From contig SSNU01000159.1 in NCBI GenBank assembly GCA_012064415.1, positions 119,523-183,522 on the forward strand: a stretch of 64,000 nucleotides of DNA, in the 5' to 3' direction. Each line of letters opens with the position of its first letter. Position 1 is the first letter of the stretch. The stretch comes from Gyrodactylus bullatarudis. Taxonomy: Eukaryota; Platyhelminthes; Monogenea; Gyrodactylidea; Gyrodactylidae. Positions 22,445 to 34,337 of this stretch are shown here, in pieces. Position numbers and translations under genes: made by a program. The notes below the pieces were generated by a model that saw nothing but the letters and a program-made list of their open reading frames with translations, ran no database searches and had not been told where the DNA came from.

Positions 22445-25400
22445 TCCACCTTGAAAGGCCTGAATTGCAACCCTGAGGATTAACACGAACCAATAGGCAT
22501 GAAGAACCTGAAGGATTGAAAGTCCTGTGTAAAAGACAAAAGCTCCTGGAAAGAGTCCAAGAAAATCCTCTATCCTGAATGTTGTATGAAGTACCCAGAA
22601 AGGGAAATATATTAATCTTGTTATAATCCATGTTAGGAGAAATATAAAAAAAAATATTGTCACATGGGCTTGTTTGTTTATGTACTTGGAAATTTTGGCA
22701 GCCTGGAAGGTAAATTTAAGATTAAATAATCTTTGAAATTAATTTTGGATTTTTGATATATAGTAATAGGAACGTTAATTTTGCCTTATTTTGGATATAA
22801 AGGGTAGCATTTCAATTTCGTAAAATTTCGTAATATAATTTCATAAATAATGATGAGGATGATAATATAAATTATCAAAAGCTAAAAGATAAGATTTAAA
22901 TAGATTTATTTAAAACTTTGAGCTTAAAAGTGTACTCCTTATGAAAACCATTTTTAAATTTACGAAATAGAAAACTTTAGTCTACAAAATTTTACGAAAT
23001 TAAAAACTAGAGATGTAACGAATTTTTACCTTTTATTAAATCAAAGTATTTCGTGAAATTTCCACATATAATTTTGATAACAATAATGTGTGAGATCTAA
23101 AATAACTGAAAATTCGTTTGCAATCCCATGCATAGTTGCCCATTTTCCCTAAATTCTCTTGTAGGCTTGGTGGTATAACAAAATTTAACAGAAATGATCC
23201 TAACATGATTCTATTACTTTTACCATTGAAAAAAAACACTTTATCAGCAAAAAAGATATTGTCTTATTTGAAAGAGATGGTGCTTAAATTTTGACAAAAC
23301 TACTCAAGATTTGGCAGAATAACTTTTCTTCAAGACAATGCCAGACCTCATCTGATAAAAGAGGTTTAAAAAATTTTTGAAGAAGAGAACTTTGATTTTA
23401 TATTTTGACCGTATAGTCCGGATCTTGCTCCGTCTGATTATCACCTTTTCATTACAACATTTCCTAAAGAGTAAACGGTAGCAGTTCGTTTCAGGTTCAG
23501 CGAAAAATTGGGCATAACACTCCTATTGCGCGTAGCCAATCAGATTCATTTGAATTCTTAAAAGTGGGGGATCATGGTGTAAGGTCTATTCGAGCCTATT
23601 ATTTAGTACAAAACTGCCTATATCCACCTTATACTTAGTCAATGGTTCGGTTAAGGTTCAGTCTATTCAATGGAGAGTATTCAAGTGATAGGATTAAATC
23701 AAGATAAAAATTGAGAACAGGCCCTTTTATCGAAAAAGAATCTGGAAACCAATCAAAGGAGCTTCAATAATGAGTGAAAAAGAGAATCATTCATAAAATG
23801 CTACGAGAACGGCATCTTTGAGTCTTGCAACTTAGAAATTGCAACTTGTAACTATAGTTGGTAGAGAATATCTTTATTAATCTCGAGTCTTCTCCATGTC
23901 ACGATAAAGGGTATTTTGGGTCTTTGGTCGTCAATCCATCTAGATCTAATTTCAAGCAATGTACTAGGTGTGGAAGGAATCAATCGATATCTAAGGGTAA
24001 TTTAATTTTTAATTCCCCTGAATGTCCTCATTCAGCTTGCCTACTACCACTTTCGTTCAGGTAGAACATATTCAGGTATTGAGGGAACGATTTTCATAAC
24101 AAGAGAGAAGATAGTATCATATTTTTATTTGTTTCCTAACTTCCTTCTGAAATTAGCTCAAGTTCAAGCTCGAATTGGAGGGAATGGTCATATGGTTGAA
24201 ATTGATGAAAACAAAGAATTCAAATGAATCTGATTGGCTACGTGCAATAGGAGTCTTATGCCCAATTTTTCGCTGAACCTGAAACGAACTGCTACCGAGT
24301 AAACATTTCATAAAAGAGGAGTTAAAAATTAGACTTGAAGACTATTTTGCTTCAAAACCTAAAGAATTCTATGCAGATGGTATCCAACAACTGCCAATTC
24401 GTTGGGAAAAATGCCTCAACTCTTCAGGAAACTATTTTCATTGAATGTTCATGTTGAAATGTATATAAAATATCAATATATGCTTAGTTCATATTTAGTC
24501 CCATTACTGTTCTCACAACCTAATATTATCCTTTGAGTAGGTTTTTAAAATATTAGGTTGAAAAATTTGTAGCATCTCTATTGAAAACTGAATTATACGA
24601 AATTCATCTGAAAAGGGTATAGATTTACATGGATGATTCTTTAAAATTCTTATCCTGTGTAAAGTTTTTAATTCTACACAAAAGAAAAAATATTTTTCTT
24701 GATATAATTTGGAAAAATATTTCTCAATCACCCTGATAATTTCCTGACAAATTTTTATAATTTAATTTCTTTTATTCTTACGTATATAAAAATAAGTTAA
24801 AGTACAAATTGATTCATTCAATAATTACAAATTTTAACTCACTTCCATGAATATATCTGCTGCGTCGTGGAGGCAGAGAATAACTGTTCCTACTTTGGTA
24901 AAGCATGTCATGAATGATAAAAGAATCATGGTTATTGTAACAACATGGTGTAGGAACATGGCAAAAAAGTCTTTTCGTTTGACTTCAATAAATAACCAAA
25001 ATACACTGGATATGTAGTAAGACATTTCAACGAGATAATACAGATACATTCTACCCGATAAAATCTGAGGAACAATAAAAAACGAGTGACTTACATTCGG
25101 ATAAGGTAAATATAAATAGTAGACATTGAAAGTGAAATGTTCAGTGATCAGAGATTTCAAGCCATAAGCAAAAATGACTGAATAAAAAGTGAATCGCCAA
25201 GAGGATTCTATGAACTTTTTCTGAGTACTTGATTTGTTGACGTTGCGTCGTTGCCTGAACCAATTTCTTAAACTTTTTTCGTCAATTTTTAACTCCTTTG
25301 AAAATTTCTTTAAAGATGGTATTAGATTATTTTAAATTACTTTAATTTCTGAGTTTGTTGGCCGGTTATTTTTTAAGAAAAACTTTTCAAGATTTTCTGT

Positions 25401-25619
25401 ATTCTTCAAAGAAGATTTCAACTTTTTCTCACGCAAATTGAACCAAAGAGCAATAGGTTTTAAAATAAAACGTGATAGTATAGTTCTTATAAACGAAATC
25501 GCAACGATGCATATAGCGAGATTTATGAGATCGTTTTTCTTATTGAGCAAGGCATCATGGGTTTTACTAACTTTTGGAGTCCAAAATGTGTTGTTTATAA
25601 GTAAACCATGAAAAGACAT
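22445..25619 (-). CDS. Ceramide synthase (Lag1/CerS family), four exons
   Basis: This gene encodes a multi-pass ER membrane enzyme that N-acylates sphingoid bases to dihydroceramide or ceramide. Exons are 25619-25341, 25307-25095, 25064-24843 and 22702-22445, all phase 0, giving about 324 residues. Introns are 33, 30 and 2140 nt. Key signs are NWFRQRRN with KKF.ESSWRF (the homeobox-like remnant and start of the TLC domain), then the Lag1 motif: KRKDFFAMFLHHVVT with the paired His, CLHDAADIFME continuing into AAK, and ITRL..FPFWVLHTT near the C-terminus. The 30-nt intron (25094-25065, GTAAGT...CCTCAG) has no stop and a length of 3n; removing it brings the spacing after LPYPN into line with vertebrate CerS. 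After GGA at 22445 the sequence GTGAGT could be a donor to an unseen acidic-tail exon, or translation may run on for VSAHL and stop at 22427. The promoter is shared head-to-head with eEF2. The HH and HD residues look intact. Confidence 0.9.
23325..24440 (+). pseudogene. mariner transposase relic, split by a Merlin element
   Basis: The first part reads FLQDNARPHLIKEV, a stop, then PYSPDLAPSDYHLF, which is the classic mariner catalytic block (D34D type: the second Asp in QDNARPH, the third in APSDYHLF). The reading continues after the insertion at 24297 with KHFIKEELKIRLEDYFASK, then EFYADGIQQLPIRWEKCLN, matching the mariner C-terminus. Stops and a frame change show that it is dead. The N-terminal half is missing or unrecognisable. 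It lies in the last intron of the ceramide synthase gene, in the opposite orientation. Confidence 0.85.
23477..24296 (+). mobile_element. Merlin transposon, internally deleted, 8-bp duplication
   Basis: The element begins GGTAGCAGTTCGTTTCAGG and ends with the inverted copy CCTGAAACGAACTGCTACC; its inverted ends of about 80 bp have a few mismatches. GAGTAAAC flanks both sides (23469-23476 and 24297-24304), an exact 8-bp duplication. The interior encodes QCTRCGRNQSISKGNLIFNS (about 23960-24020), the zinc-ribbon and SIR-G-S region of Merlin/IS1016-type transposases, and later GGNGHMVEIDE (about 24180-24215), which carries the first catalytic Asp. The frame is broken and runs into the right terminus, so the rest of the catalytic domain is deleted. 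GG-type ends and 8-9 bp duplications are typical of Merlin. Confidence 0.8.
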
Positions 25620-25796
25620 TTTGTTATTTACAAAATCATTTATTTTAAATTTGTAGCAAACAATTGACTTAAAGATTTGAATTTTCTAAAAAATGGTATA
25701 TCTTTAACTTTGTTTAATCTTATCAATTAATTACTTTTACGCGGCCCCACTTCCGCTGAATTTGCACACTTTTTACTATTAAGACTATAAGCAAAC
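25620..25796. promoter_or_regulatory. Divergent promoter between ceramide synthase and eEF2
   Basis: Only 177 bp separate the two start codons, which point away from each other, so both promoters and 5' UTRs must lie here or overlap the flanking gene. The part next to eEF2 is locally GC-rich (GCGGCCCCACTTCCGCTG, 25741-25758), unlike the AT-rich surroundings. No clear TATA box is visible. CACTTCCGC resembles an ETS/GABP-type site on the opposite strand, which would suit a housekeeping promoter; this is inference. Confidence 0.55.
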
Positions 25797-28457
25797 ATGG
25801 TGAGTTGATGACACTGAATCAATCCTATACCGAATTTTACTCTCATGTTAGGTTAATTTTACCGTCGATGAAATCCGTCGTTTGATGGACTGCAAGAACA
25901 ATATCAGAAACATGTCTGTTATTGCCCACGTTGATCACGGCAAGTCCACTTTGACCGATTCCTTGGTATCCAAAGCTGGTATTATCGCTGATACTCGCGC
26001 TGGCGATGCTCGTTTCACTGATACACGAAAGGATGAACAAGAAAGATGTATTACAATCAAGTCAACTGCTATTTCCCTCTATAACAAATTCAATCCTGAA
26101 CAATTGGAGATGGTTAAAAAAGTTCAAGAAGTTGCCCAAAATCCCGATGGAACTTTGAATAACGGTTTCTTGATCAACCTTATTGATTCACCCGGCCACG
26201 TCGATTTCTCATCTGAAGTCACTGCTGCCCTTCGTGTTACCGATGGAGCTCTAGTCGTTGTCGACTGCGTATCTGGTGTCTGTGTACAAACTGAGACTGT
26301 CTTGAGACAAGCTATTGCCGAAAGAATCAAGCCTGTCCTCTTCATGAACAAGATGGACAAGGCCATTAGTACATTGAATTGTAATAAGGAAGATCTCTAC
26401 CAAAGCTTCCAGAGAGTTATTGAGTCAGTTAACGTCATTATAGCTCAATATGGTGATGCTAGCGGCCCAATGGGTGACATTAGTGTTGATCCAGTCAAAG
26501 GAACTGTCGGATTCGGTTCAGGTCTTCAAAGCTGGGCTTTCACTTTAAGAAACTTTGCTGCTATGTACGCTAAAAAGTTCAATGTTGACGTTGACAAGAT
26601 GATCAAGCGCCTCTGGGGAGACAACTTTTTCAACGGAAAGAAATGGACTCATGAAGCTCGTGGCGATGAAGATGTTAGAGGTTTCGTTCAATTTGTCCTC
26701 ACTCCAATCTACCTCGTCTTTGACACTGTCGCTCAAAAGAAACCTGAAGACGTTGAAGCATTGTGTGAAAAGATGGGTTAGTCATTCTGATCTATTTTTT
26801 ATTCTTATCCCCTATCTTAACGTTTCTTTTTCACTCAGGTCTTAAATTGGATGCTGCCGAAAAAGACATGGAAAGAAAACAAAAGCTCAAGTGCATTATG
26901 CACAAATGGCTACCAGCCGGTGAAGCTCTTCTTGAAATGATTTGCGTTCATTTGCCTAGTCCTGTCACCTCTCAAAAGTACAGAATGGAATTGCTATACG
27001 AAGGTCCTCATGATGATGAAGTCGCTGTTGCAGTCAAGTCCTGCGATCCTAAAGGTCCCCTTATGATGTATGTCAGCAAGATGGTACCCACTAGCGACAA
27101 GGGTCGTTTCTACGCTTTCGGTCGTGTCTTCTCTGGTAAAATCGCCACTGGTCAAAAGGTCAGAATTATGGGTCCAAATTATGTCCCAGGTAAGAAGGAA
27201 GATCTCTTCGAAAAGACTGTCCAAAGAACCATTCTTATGATGGGAAGATACACTGAAGCCATCGAAGATGTTCCTTGTGGTAACATTTGCGGTCTCGTCG
27301 GTGTTGATCAGTTCCTCGTCAAAACTGGTACTCTTACCACCTATGAGTTGGCCCACAATATGAAACAAATGAAGTTCAGTGTTAGCCCTGTCGTCCGTGT
27401 TGCTGTTAAGCCAAAGAATCCATCTGATCTACCTAAGCTTGTTGAAGGTCTTAAGAGACTTGCCAAGTCTGATCCTATGGTCGTTATCACAACTGAGGAA
27501 TCTGGCGAGAACATTATCGCTGGTGCTGGTGAACTCCACTTGGAAATTTGTCTCAAGGATCTTGAAGAAGATCACGCTTGTATTCCAATCATCAAGACTG
27601 ATCCCGTTGTCAGCTACAGAGAAACTGTCAGTGCTGTCTCTTCTCAACAATGTCTTAGCAAATCTCCAAATAAACACAATCGTCTCTACATGAAAGCCGA
27701 ACCTTTGGCTGAAGAGTTGGCCGATGAAATTGAAGATGGAAAAGTCACACCTAAACAAGATCTCAAGGAAAGAAGTCGTAAATTCGCTGATGATTATGGT
27801 TGGGATGTTAACGATGCCAAAAAGGTCTGGTGCTTCGGTCCCGAAGGTACTGGTGCCAACTTGGTTGTTGATGTAGCCAAGGGTGTTCAATATCTTAACG
27901 AAATTAAGGATTCAGTTGTCACTGCTTTCCAATGGGCATCAAAACAAAGTGTCCTTTGCGAGGAGAACATGAGAGGTATCCGATTCAATATTGAGGATGT
28001 TACCCTACACGCTGATGCAATTCACAGAGGTGGTTCTCAAATTATCGGTACAGCCAGAAGATGTTTCCATGCCTGTGTTCTAACTGCTTCACCTAGACTT
28101 TTGGAGCCTGTCTATCAGTGTGAAATTCAGTGTCCAGACTCTGTCATGGGTGGTGTCTACTCAACCCTTAACAGAAAGAGAGGTATCATCTCTTCTGAAG
28201 AAAGTATTGCTGGGACTCCCATGTATATTGTGAAAGCACATCTTCCAGTCAATGAATCATTCGGTTTCACCACAGAGCTCAGAGCCAACACTGGTGGTCA
28301 AGCTTTCCCACAATGTTCCTTCGATCACTGGCAATTGTACAATGGTGACCCACTTGACCCAACCACCAATCCTGGTAAAGTCGTTGAAAATATTAGACAA
28401 AGGAAAGGTCTCAAACAAGGAGTTCCAGCCTTGGATAACTATATCGATAAGCTCTAA
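25797..28457 (+). CDS. eEF2: Translation elongation factor 2 (eEF2)
   Basis: This encodes the cytosolic GTPase that moves tRNA and mRNA through the ribosome. Exon 1 contributes only the ATG (25797-25799), then a 52-nt intron (GTGAGT...TTAG). Exon 2 is 25852-26776, a 62-nt intron follows, and exon 3 is 26839-28457. The protein is 848 residues, against 858 in human. It starts [14 protein letters not shown], so the first intron follows the initiator codon as in vertebrate EEF2. Visible motifs are AHVDHGKS (G1, 26-33), RFTDTRKDE with the eEF2-kinase Thr (57 counting Met), DSPGH (G3), NKMD (G4), the domain IV histidine in DAIHRGG (His705, codon 28023-28025) normally modified to diphthamide, and the C-terminus ALDNYIDKL. 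The residues after that histidine are SQIIGTARR, where most animals have GQIIPTARR. Codons are more GC-rich than the surroundings, as expected for high expression. An AATAAA lies at 28523-28528. Confidence 0.97.
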
Positions 28458-28835
28458 AACTGATTTCATTGTCTTGAATAAGATATGGTGTGAATTAACT
28501 AATTTAATGTCAAGAAAAAAATAATAAATATTGGATTTTTAAAAAATCAATTTTTATATTAGCCCAGGTCATCTCTACTTCAGATTCTATAATCTATCCT
28601 AGGTAGATAACGTTCTATGAAACTACTTAAGAGAACGAAAGATAAGTAAGTCCAGTTGATCGATACGCATTCAATAGATATCGATTTTTACCTATTTTTT
28701 AGGATTTAACCGACAGCATGTCAATAATCACAAAATGATCTTAATTTAAACAAAAATATTCATTATTAATTATTTTTGTTATAAAAGGACATTCTGTGTT
28801 ATTATGAATGTGAATTTTATAAAAGCTATGTATCA
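28458..28835. promoter_or_regulatory. eEF2 3' end and Kv4 upstream region
   Basis: The 378-bp gap holds the eEF2 3' UTR, with AATAAA at 28523-28528, and then the promoter side of the potassium channel gene. A TATA-like TATAAAAG is at 28780-28787, about 49 bp before the channel ATG, which would imply a very short 5' UTR if used. No repeat or open frame is seen. Confidence 0.5.
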
Positions 28836-29711
28836 ATGAAGCTTAATAACCAAAATCTTTCTAATAGCTGGTTCTATTTAGCTGCTTATTCTACTATCGG
28901 TTGGATACCCTTAACGAAATCTGAATACAAGTCTTCAAAATCACTTTTAGAGCCAAAAAAGCGTCAACATCTTATCGAAGAATTCAACGAAAAAGTTGTC
29001 ATTAACGTTAGCGGGACACGTTTTGAAATTGTAAAATCATGTCTAGATAAATTTCCTCACACTCTATTAGGCTCAGACGAGCGAGATTATTTTTATGATG
29101 AGGAAACGAATGAATATTATTTTGAACGAGACCCAAAAATATTTCGACAAATCATTGGTTACTATCATCAGGGTAAACTTCATTTCCCTAAAAATGAATG
29201 TGTCATTGCATATGATTCAGAACTAAGCTACTTTTCCATATCAAATGATGTCATTGCTGATTGTTGTTACGAAGACTATCAAGATTCGAAGCGTGAAAAT
29301 ATTGAAAGACTTATGGACGAGAAGAGCTCAATTAAAGACGCTCCCTCAAAGCCCAAACATTTACGGAGTAGATTATGGCTTGAATTCGAGAATCCTGATG
29401 CTACAACTAGAGGCCTCGTGATTTATTATGTAACTGGATTCTTTATTGCAGTTTCTGTCGTTGCCAATGTCTCCGAAACAATTCCCTGTTCAAGAGATGA
29501 TGTTAACCTAGAACGTATTTCCTGTGGAGATAAATATAGTGATGCTTTCTTTTGCATTGATTCAGCATGTGTTTTAATATTTACAATAGAATATCTGCTA
29601 AGATTCTATGCTGCCCCTTTCAGATGGAAATTCTTTCGGTCAATCATGAGCTTAGTTGACTTGATAGCCATTTTACCCTTTTACATTGGAACAGTTGTCC
29701 CAGATAACAAG
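28836..29711 (+). CDS. Shal/Kv4 potassium channel, exon 1 (T1 domain, S1-S3)
   Basis: The first 292 residues of an A-type voltage-gated K+ channel subunit, acting in the plasma membrane of excitable cells. The N-terminus WFYLAAYSTIGWIPLT matches the conserved Kv4 leader (AAWLPFARAAAIGWMP in others), which drives inactivation and binds KChIP subunits. The T1 tetramerisation domain starts at VVINVSG (54). It contains the Kv2-4 zinc site HX5CX20CC at His116, Cys122, Cys143 and Cys144. S1 is about 192-213, S2 about 236-258 and S3 about 268-286. Exon 1 ends at NK|GTGAGT in phase 0. Compared with fly Shal, the S1-S2 loop is slightly reworked but keeps ETIPC. The next exon lies 32 kb away. The start ATG is the first in frame and follows a TATA-like box. 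Confidence 0.95.
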
Positions 29712-31199
29712 GTGAGTCTGTTTATTATAATATTATATATTTAATAGATTTTTATTGATTTATGTAAATTATTTAAAATAATATATTTTTTTTGGAATCG
29801 AAGTTTTTTTATTATTAAATATGGATATTTACAGTCATTTATAAAAAATAATAAAATATATTTATAATAATAATATATTTATAAAAATTGAAAAATCTAT
29901 CTGAAATCTGGCCTTTAGAGGCAGTCAAATGGGTAATAAAACACATAGAATGGAACCAGGTTTTGATATTGTATTTTAAAAGATAAATATCCTAAAAATT
30001 CATGTAATAAAACCAACATTTTTAGCTTAGTTAAGGGATTCGACTAAAAATTATATCATCCTACTCATTAGTACAAATGTGACGCAAAAATTATTTTAAT
30101 TCGAACTTAAGCAAGATTTTTTGGGATCATACTTCATCCAATATCAATGGAACTTTGCTCATTTACTAATCAGATGGTAGCTTGATTTGGAGCTCTCATG
30201 TTGTGGATTGAGGCTTAAATTCTTCTAACCCACAGGCGATGTATATTTGACATATTCCGTAGTTTTTAGTAGGTTTGAAACTATGCTCTTTGAACCGCGT
30301 CCTTCAAATCTATCCGTTTTCTTTACGTTCCTGCACAATATCTTGAGAATCTGTTACAAAAAATACAATAACTTAATCAGCGACTTGCCTACTCTTTTAG
30401 TGTCAACGATTCGTTGGTCAACGTCACTCAAAATACCACGTACCACCTGCTAACTTCACTAATAAACGAATTATCCCCAGTCAAAACCTTCTTCAGAACT
30501 CTCAAATTTTCCAAAAAATTCTGATGCTAATTTTTCAAAATCAAATAAATACAACCTCATTGTTCATTCCAAGGACCCTGGCAATATCCATATCCAGACC
30601 ATAATTGATCACATAAGGACAAAATGCATTGGATTTGTAGGCTCTACTAGCTATCATAACAAAAATCCAGATATAAGCAAGCCCTATTACATGCAACATG
30701 ATCTTAACTACCACTCTACTTATAATTATGGATGTCCAGGATTACTTTCGAAAGTTAGGCATCATAATTACAAGAGCCAAACCTCGATACATTCTAAGAC
30801 AAATGAGAAAAATTTCTGACCCCACTCAAACTTCTACGCAGCTTAACCCAACTAATAATTTCTTAGGCGCTACACCCATTAGATCATTTCAAACTCTAGC
30901 CAAGAGCGCAACAATCAAAACTACCATGGCTCCTCCTTCATCAAATACTCGCTCTAGCCAACGACCAACCTCCCCAACTAAAGTCAATCTTTGTCATTCG
31001 AAAATCTCCAGTGAATAGTGAATGATCACATTCAATTAAAAGACAAAAAACAGTTGACAGCCTACTCTCAGCTATGAGACCATGAACTTCTCCCCACTAA
31101 AAACTCAACTCTTGATAGCCTTAATAAAAACATAACTCAAAATTCTAAGCCGCCAAACTCTGTCAATTCAACAGAATCATACTAGGCCAGATCCCTGAT

Positions 31200-33740
31200 A
31201 CTGTCAATGTTCACTCTTGAATCGTCCATCATCAAGTACTACCCATTACTAGTTATAATCACCGAAACACGGCTCAAACTCTTTCATTCAGACTCTGAAT
31301 TAGCAATAAAAGACTTTAACTTATTCCGCTCTGATAGACCATTTCGTTCAGGTGGTGGCACTGCCATTTATGCTCCCTCCAGTTTGACAGTCTTCAACAG
31401 TCTCATAATATTATTTCTATTGCAATTTCTTTTAATAATCTTAGTATTCAGGTAATTGCTGTTTACAATTCTCCTCCAGTAACCGCTGCAGCTGAAACTC
31501 AAATCCTCTCCTTCATCGATGCTAATCTTATAGCTACCAGGAATTTTTTAATTATCTGTGGAGACTTCAACCATCCTAATTACTCTCCATTGAATTCAGA
31601 TGTTCCACAAGCACTTGTTGATTACTTACATTCTTTTAAGCTAAATCAAATTTCCACCCAACCAACTCGCTGCCCATCTAACTCGATTCTGGAATCCAGA
31701 ATCTGGATCTACTATTCACTGGACTTTATCTTTTTTTTGAAATGAAAACATTATAATGTATAAAATGTATAAAAAATAATCATGTATTGAAATTAAATTA
31801 CAAGATGCATAAAAATAATAAAAAGGTGCTACGAGGTTTTTATAAAGTTCAAACTAATCTTGATCCCCAAGCAAGTGAAGGCAGCATACCAGTCCAATGC
31901 ACTTCAGCAGAATCCGGTTCAACAACCACTTTTAATATCAGCTGTTCAAAAAGGAAACTAGGAACAGAAATCAGTTGATTCTTCAGTTCAAACGTTTATC
32001 TCACAGATATGAGGTTAAATTTTATTGAACATAAAAGGTCTCATTATCAGAGGACTTATTCAGTCAAATGAAGATTAGAGTAAAGAAGAGATTTTGTGTA
32101 GTCAAGCTTAGACCTTAGGTGACACATAATACAGATCTCAAATCAAATGGTTTCAACATTAATATATTTAATAATTTAATATTAAGATCGTCCAGACTTT
32201 CCACCAATAGTTCTAACAAGCTTCAACTTAGCTCGCAACAGTTGTTCGAATCATCTATCCAGTCTGACATCAACTCATTCCCCAAGCGCGCATGAAAAAA
32301 ATACGTTTTCTAACTCATGCCAATTCTAAAGAATCTTGCCACTCTAACAGAGGCTCCAATGCTCTGAATGAGGTTTTTATAAAAGTTTACTCTTCCAATG
32401 AATATGTTGACAATCATCATATTGATATCACTGCTGTTACACCAGATATGTTAATTGATCTCCTCCTCTCACTCAAGAACAAAAATAGGAAAGACAATAC
32501 ACTTCTGTCACCACTCTACTAGCTCTTCCCAATGATTTTTTCGCCTCTTTCTCAGTATTTTATCAACATATAATCGTCACAGGTCTTCTGTCTCATCAGT
32601 GGCTTACTGTTCACATCCAACCTAGCAATAAGAAACCGAATGCTACTCAACCGTGTGATTTCAGAACAATCTCAGTGCTTCTTATCTTCCTTGTGCTAAT
32701 CGATTCCATTACTGTATATACAAGCATTTAAAAGAATATAAATATTCTTTCAATAGATCCCAACCAATATGGTTTTGTCAACGGCAGAAGTGCTCATTCA
32801 CTAATCTTCAAGAAAATTCCTTGTGTTGTTGTTGTCGACATAGAAAAAGCAAACTCCCATTTTCAATTATTCAAGCCTTTTAACCAAATCAATTATGGGA
32901 AACTGCTATCCTCTGCAGTTCCGGTGTTAACACAAGGCTCTATTATCGGCCCATTTATATTTAATCTTGATCTTCTCCAGTGTTACAGCCTCAAACCCAT
33001 CAGTAAGATACTTTAAGTATGCTGATGACATTAAAATCCTCATTAACATCGAAAATGGTCTGATTTCTATTATAAAGTACCTTGAAAGTACTCTGAGCAA
33101 TATTGGCCTCAAAATTAATTACAACTAGACCAAAATTATGATGCTAAATAGTACAATATCTCCAAATGACTCTTTCCCTTACGAGCTTGTCTCTTCCATT
33201 AAGGATCTTGGCCTCCTATATGACACTAACCTCGATACGCATATTCATTCTAAGGAAATCCTCAAGAGAGTCTGATGCAAATGTTATTTCACCAGGAAAC
33301 TTGTGATAAATCCAACCTTTTCAAATCAATAATTCTCCCATACCTGGATTATGGTTCAGGAATCCTTTGTAATCTCCCTATAGGTACAGCTAAAAAACTG
33401 GAGAGAATTCAGTATGTCTATCAAAGTTCATGTTATGGCCCTCTATCTTATAAAGAATTACTTAATCTTTCTAATCTATATCCTCTATGGCTAAGATGGA
33501 TCTCAGCTGCAGCGGTACTCTACACCAAATATGCTTCAAAACCTAAAGGCCAATACAAATTGAGATCTAACTACGGATACTCAATTCTCCTCGACGTCCT
33601 TCTCCCACTCCAGATAAGAATCAAGATTGACTTAAAAATTTTTAAAGACAAAGAGATTTCAGATATTAGTATTTATTTATTGACTATGTACCAGAAAATC
33701 ACATTTATTTTCTTAATTTTTCAAATAAAAATCTAGTATA
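31200..33740 (+). pseudogene. Degraded non-LTR retrotransposon (CR1/jockey-like LINE)
   Basis: Pieces in order, in changing frames, are: an endonuclease start (PLLVIITETRLKLF, then RSDRPFRSGGGTAIYA, 31250-31375); the endonuclease GDFNHP block (about 31560-31580); reverse-transcriptase fingers (KKPNATQPCDFRTISVL, about 32630-32690; QYGFVNGRSAHSLIF, about 32770-32815); the QGSIIGPFIFNLD block (about 32935-32970); YFKYADDIKIL with the YADD catalytic pair (about 33010-33045); and the C-terminal tail (LPYLDYGSGILCNL, KKLERIQ, 33327-33415). Many stops and frameshifts show that it is dead. Poorly defined upstream frames (30698-31018) may be ORF1. It resembles the LINE copies at 58.6-60 kb but is much older. 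Confidence 0.85.
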
Positions 33741-34337
33741 TGAATATAATGCGGTCCCGGTTTTGAAAATATATAAACAGTCTTACGATTTCTTGGAAAC
33801 TATGACGGTTCAAAATCTTTTTACTACTTGTAAAAGAATACACCAACGACAAAATTCATGATGGCATTCTAGAAAACGTTTTACGATAATTTCAGAGTAA
33901 AACAATGGTTCCTGTGACATTTGAAACCTATTTTGAAGACTTTTCTTATCAATAATAAGCCCAATATTTAAAAATAAAGTTAAATATTTCGTGTTAATAA
34001 TAGTTTTAGTTTAACGGATTATCTGATATATCAGGCGACTCGGTATCACTCTGAACCCAGTAAATCTTGACTTGTAAATCTATTGTGAGACATACTATAA
34101 TCATCATTAAAGTAAACCTTTAATTTCTAATTATCAAACCAATCTACTTTATAAAGCAGCCATATTGTGGTTCAAGGTATTATGAACTCTAAATGCTTTC
34201 AAGATCGTACTACAACTTTCTAACATGTATTTTCTAAATCTACGTGTCCAAGCTAGTATCAAAACTATTTTTATTCATTGAAATTTAAAATTGGGTATTC
34301 TATTATATGAATAGTGCGGCACCTATACTTACAAAGG

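Noticed and set aside
26124..28469. Several long minus-strand and offset frames over eEF2 (up to 153 codons)
   Set aside because: They are shadows of the strongly coding eEF2 exons and carry no independent motifs.
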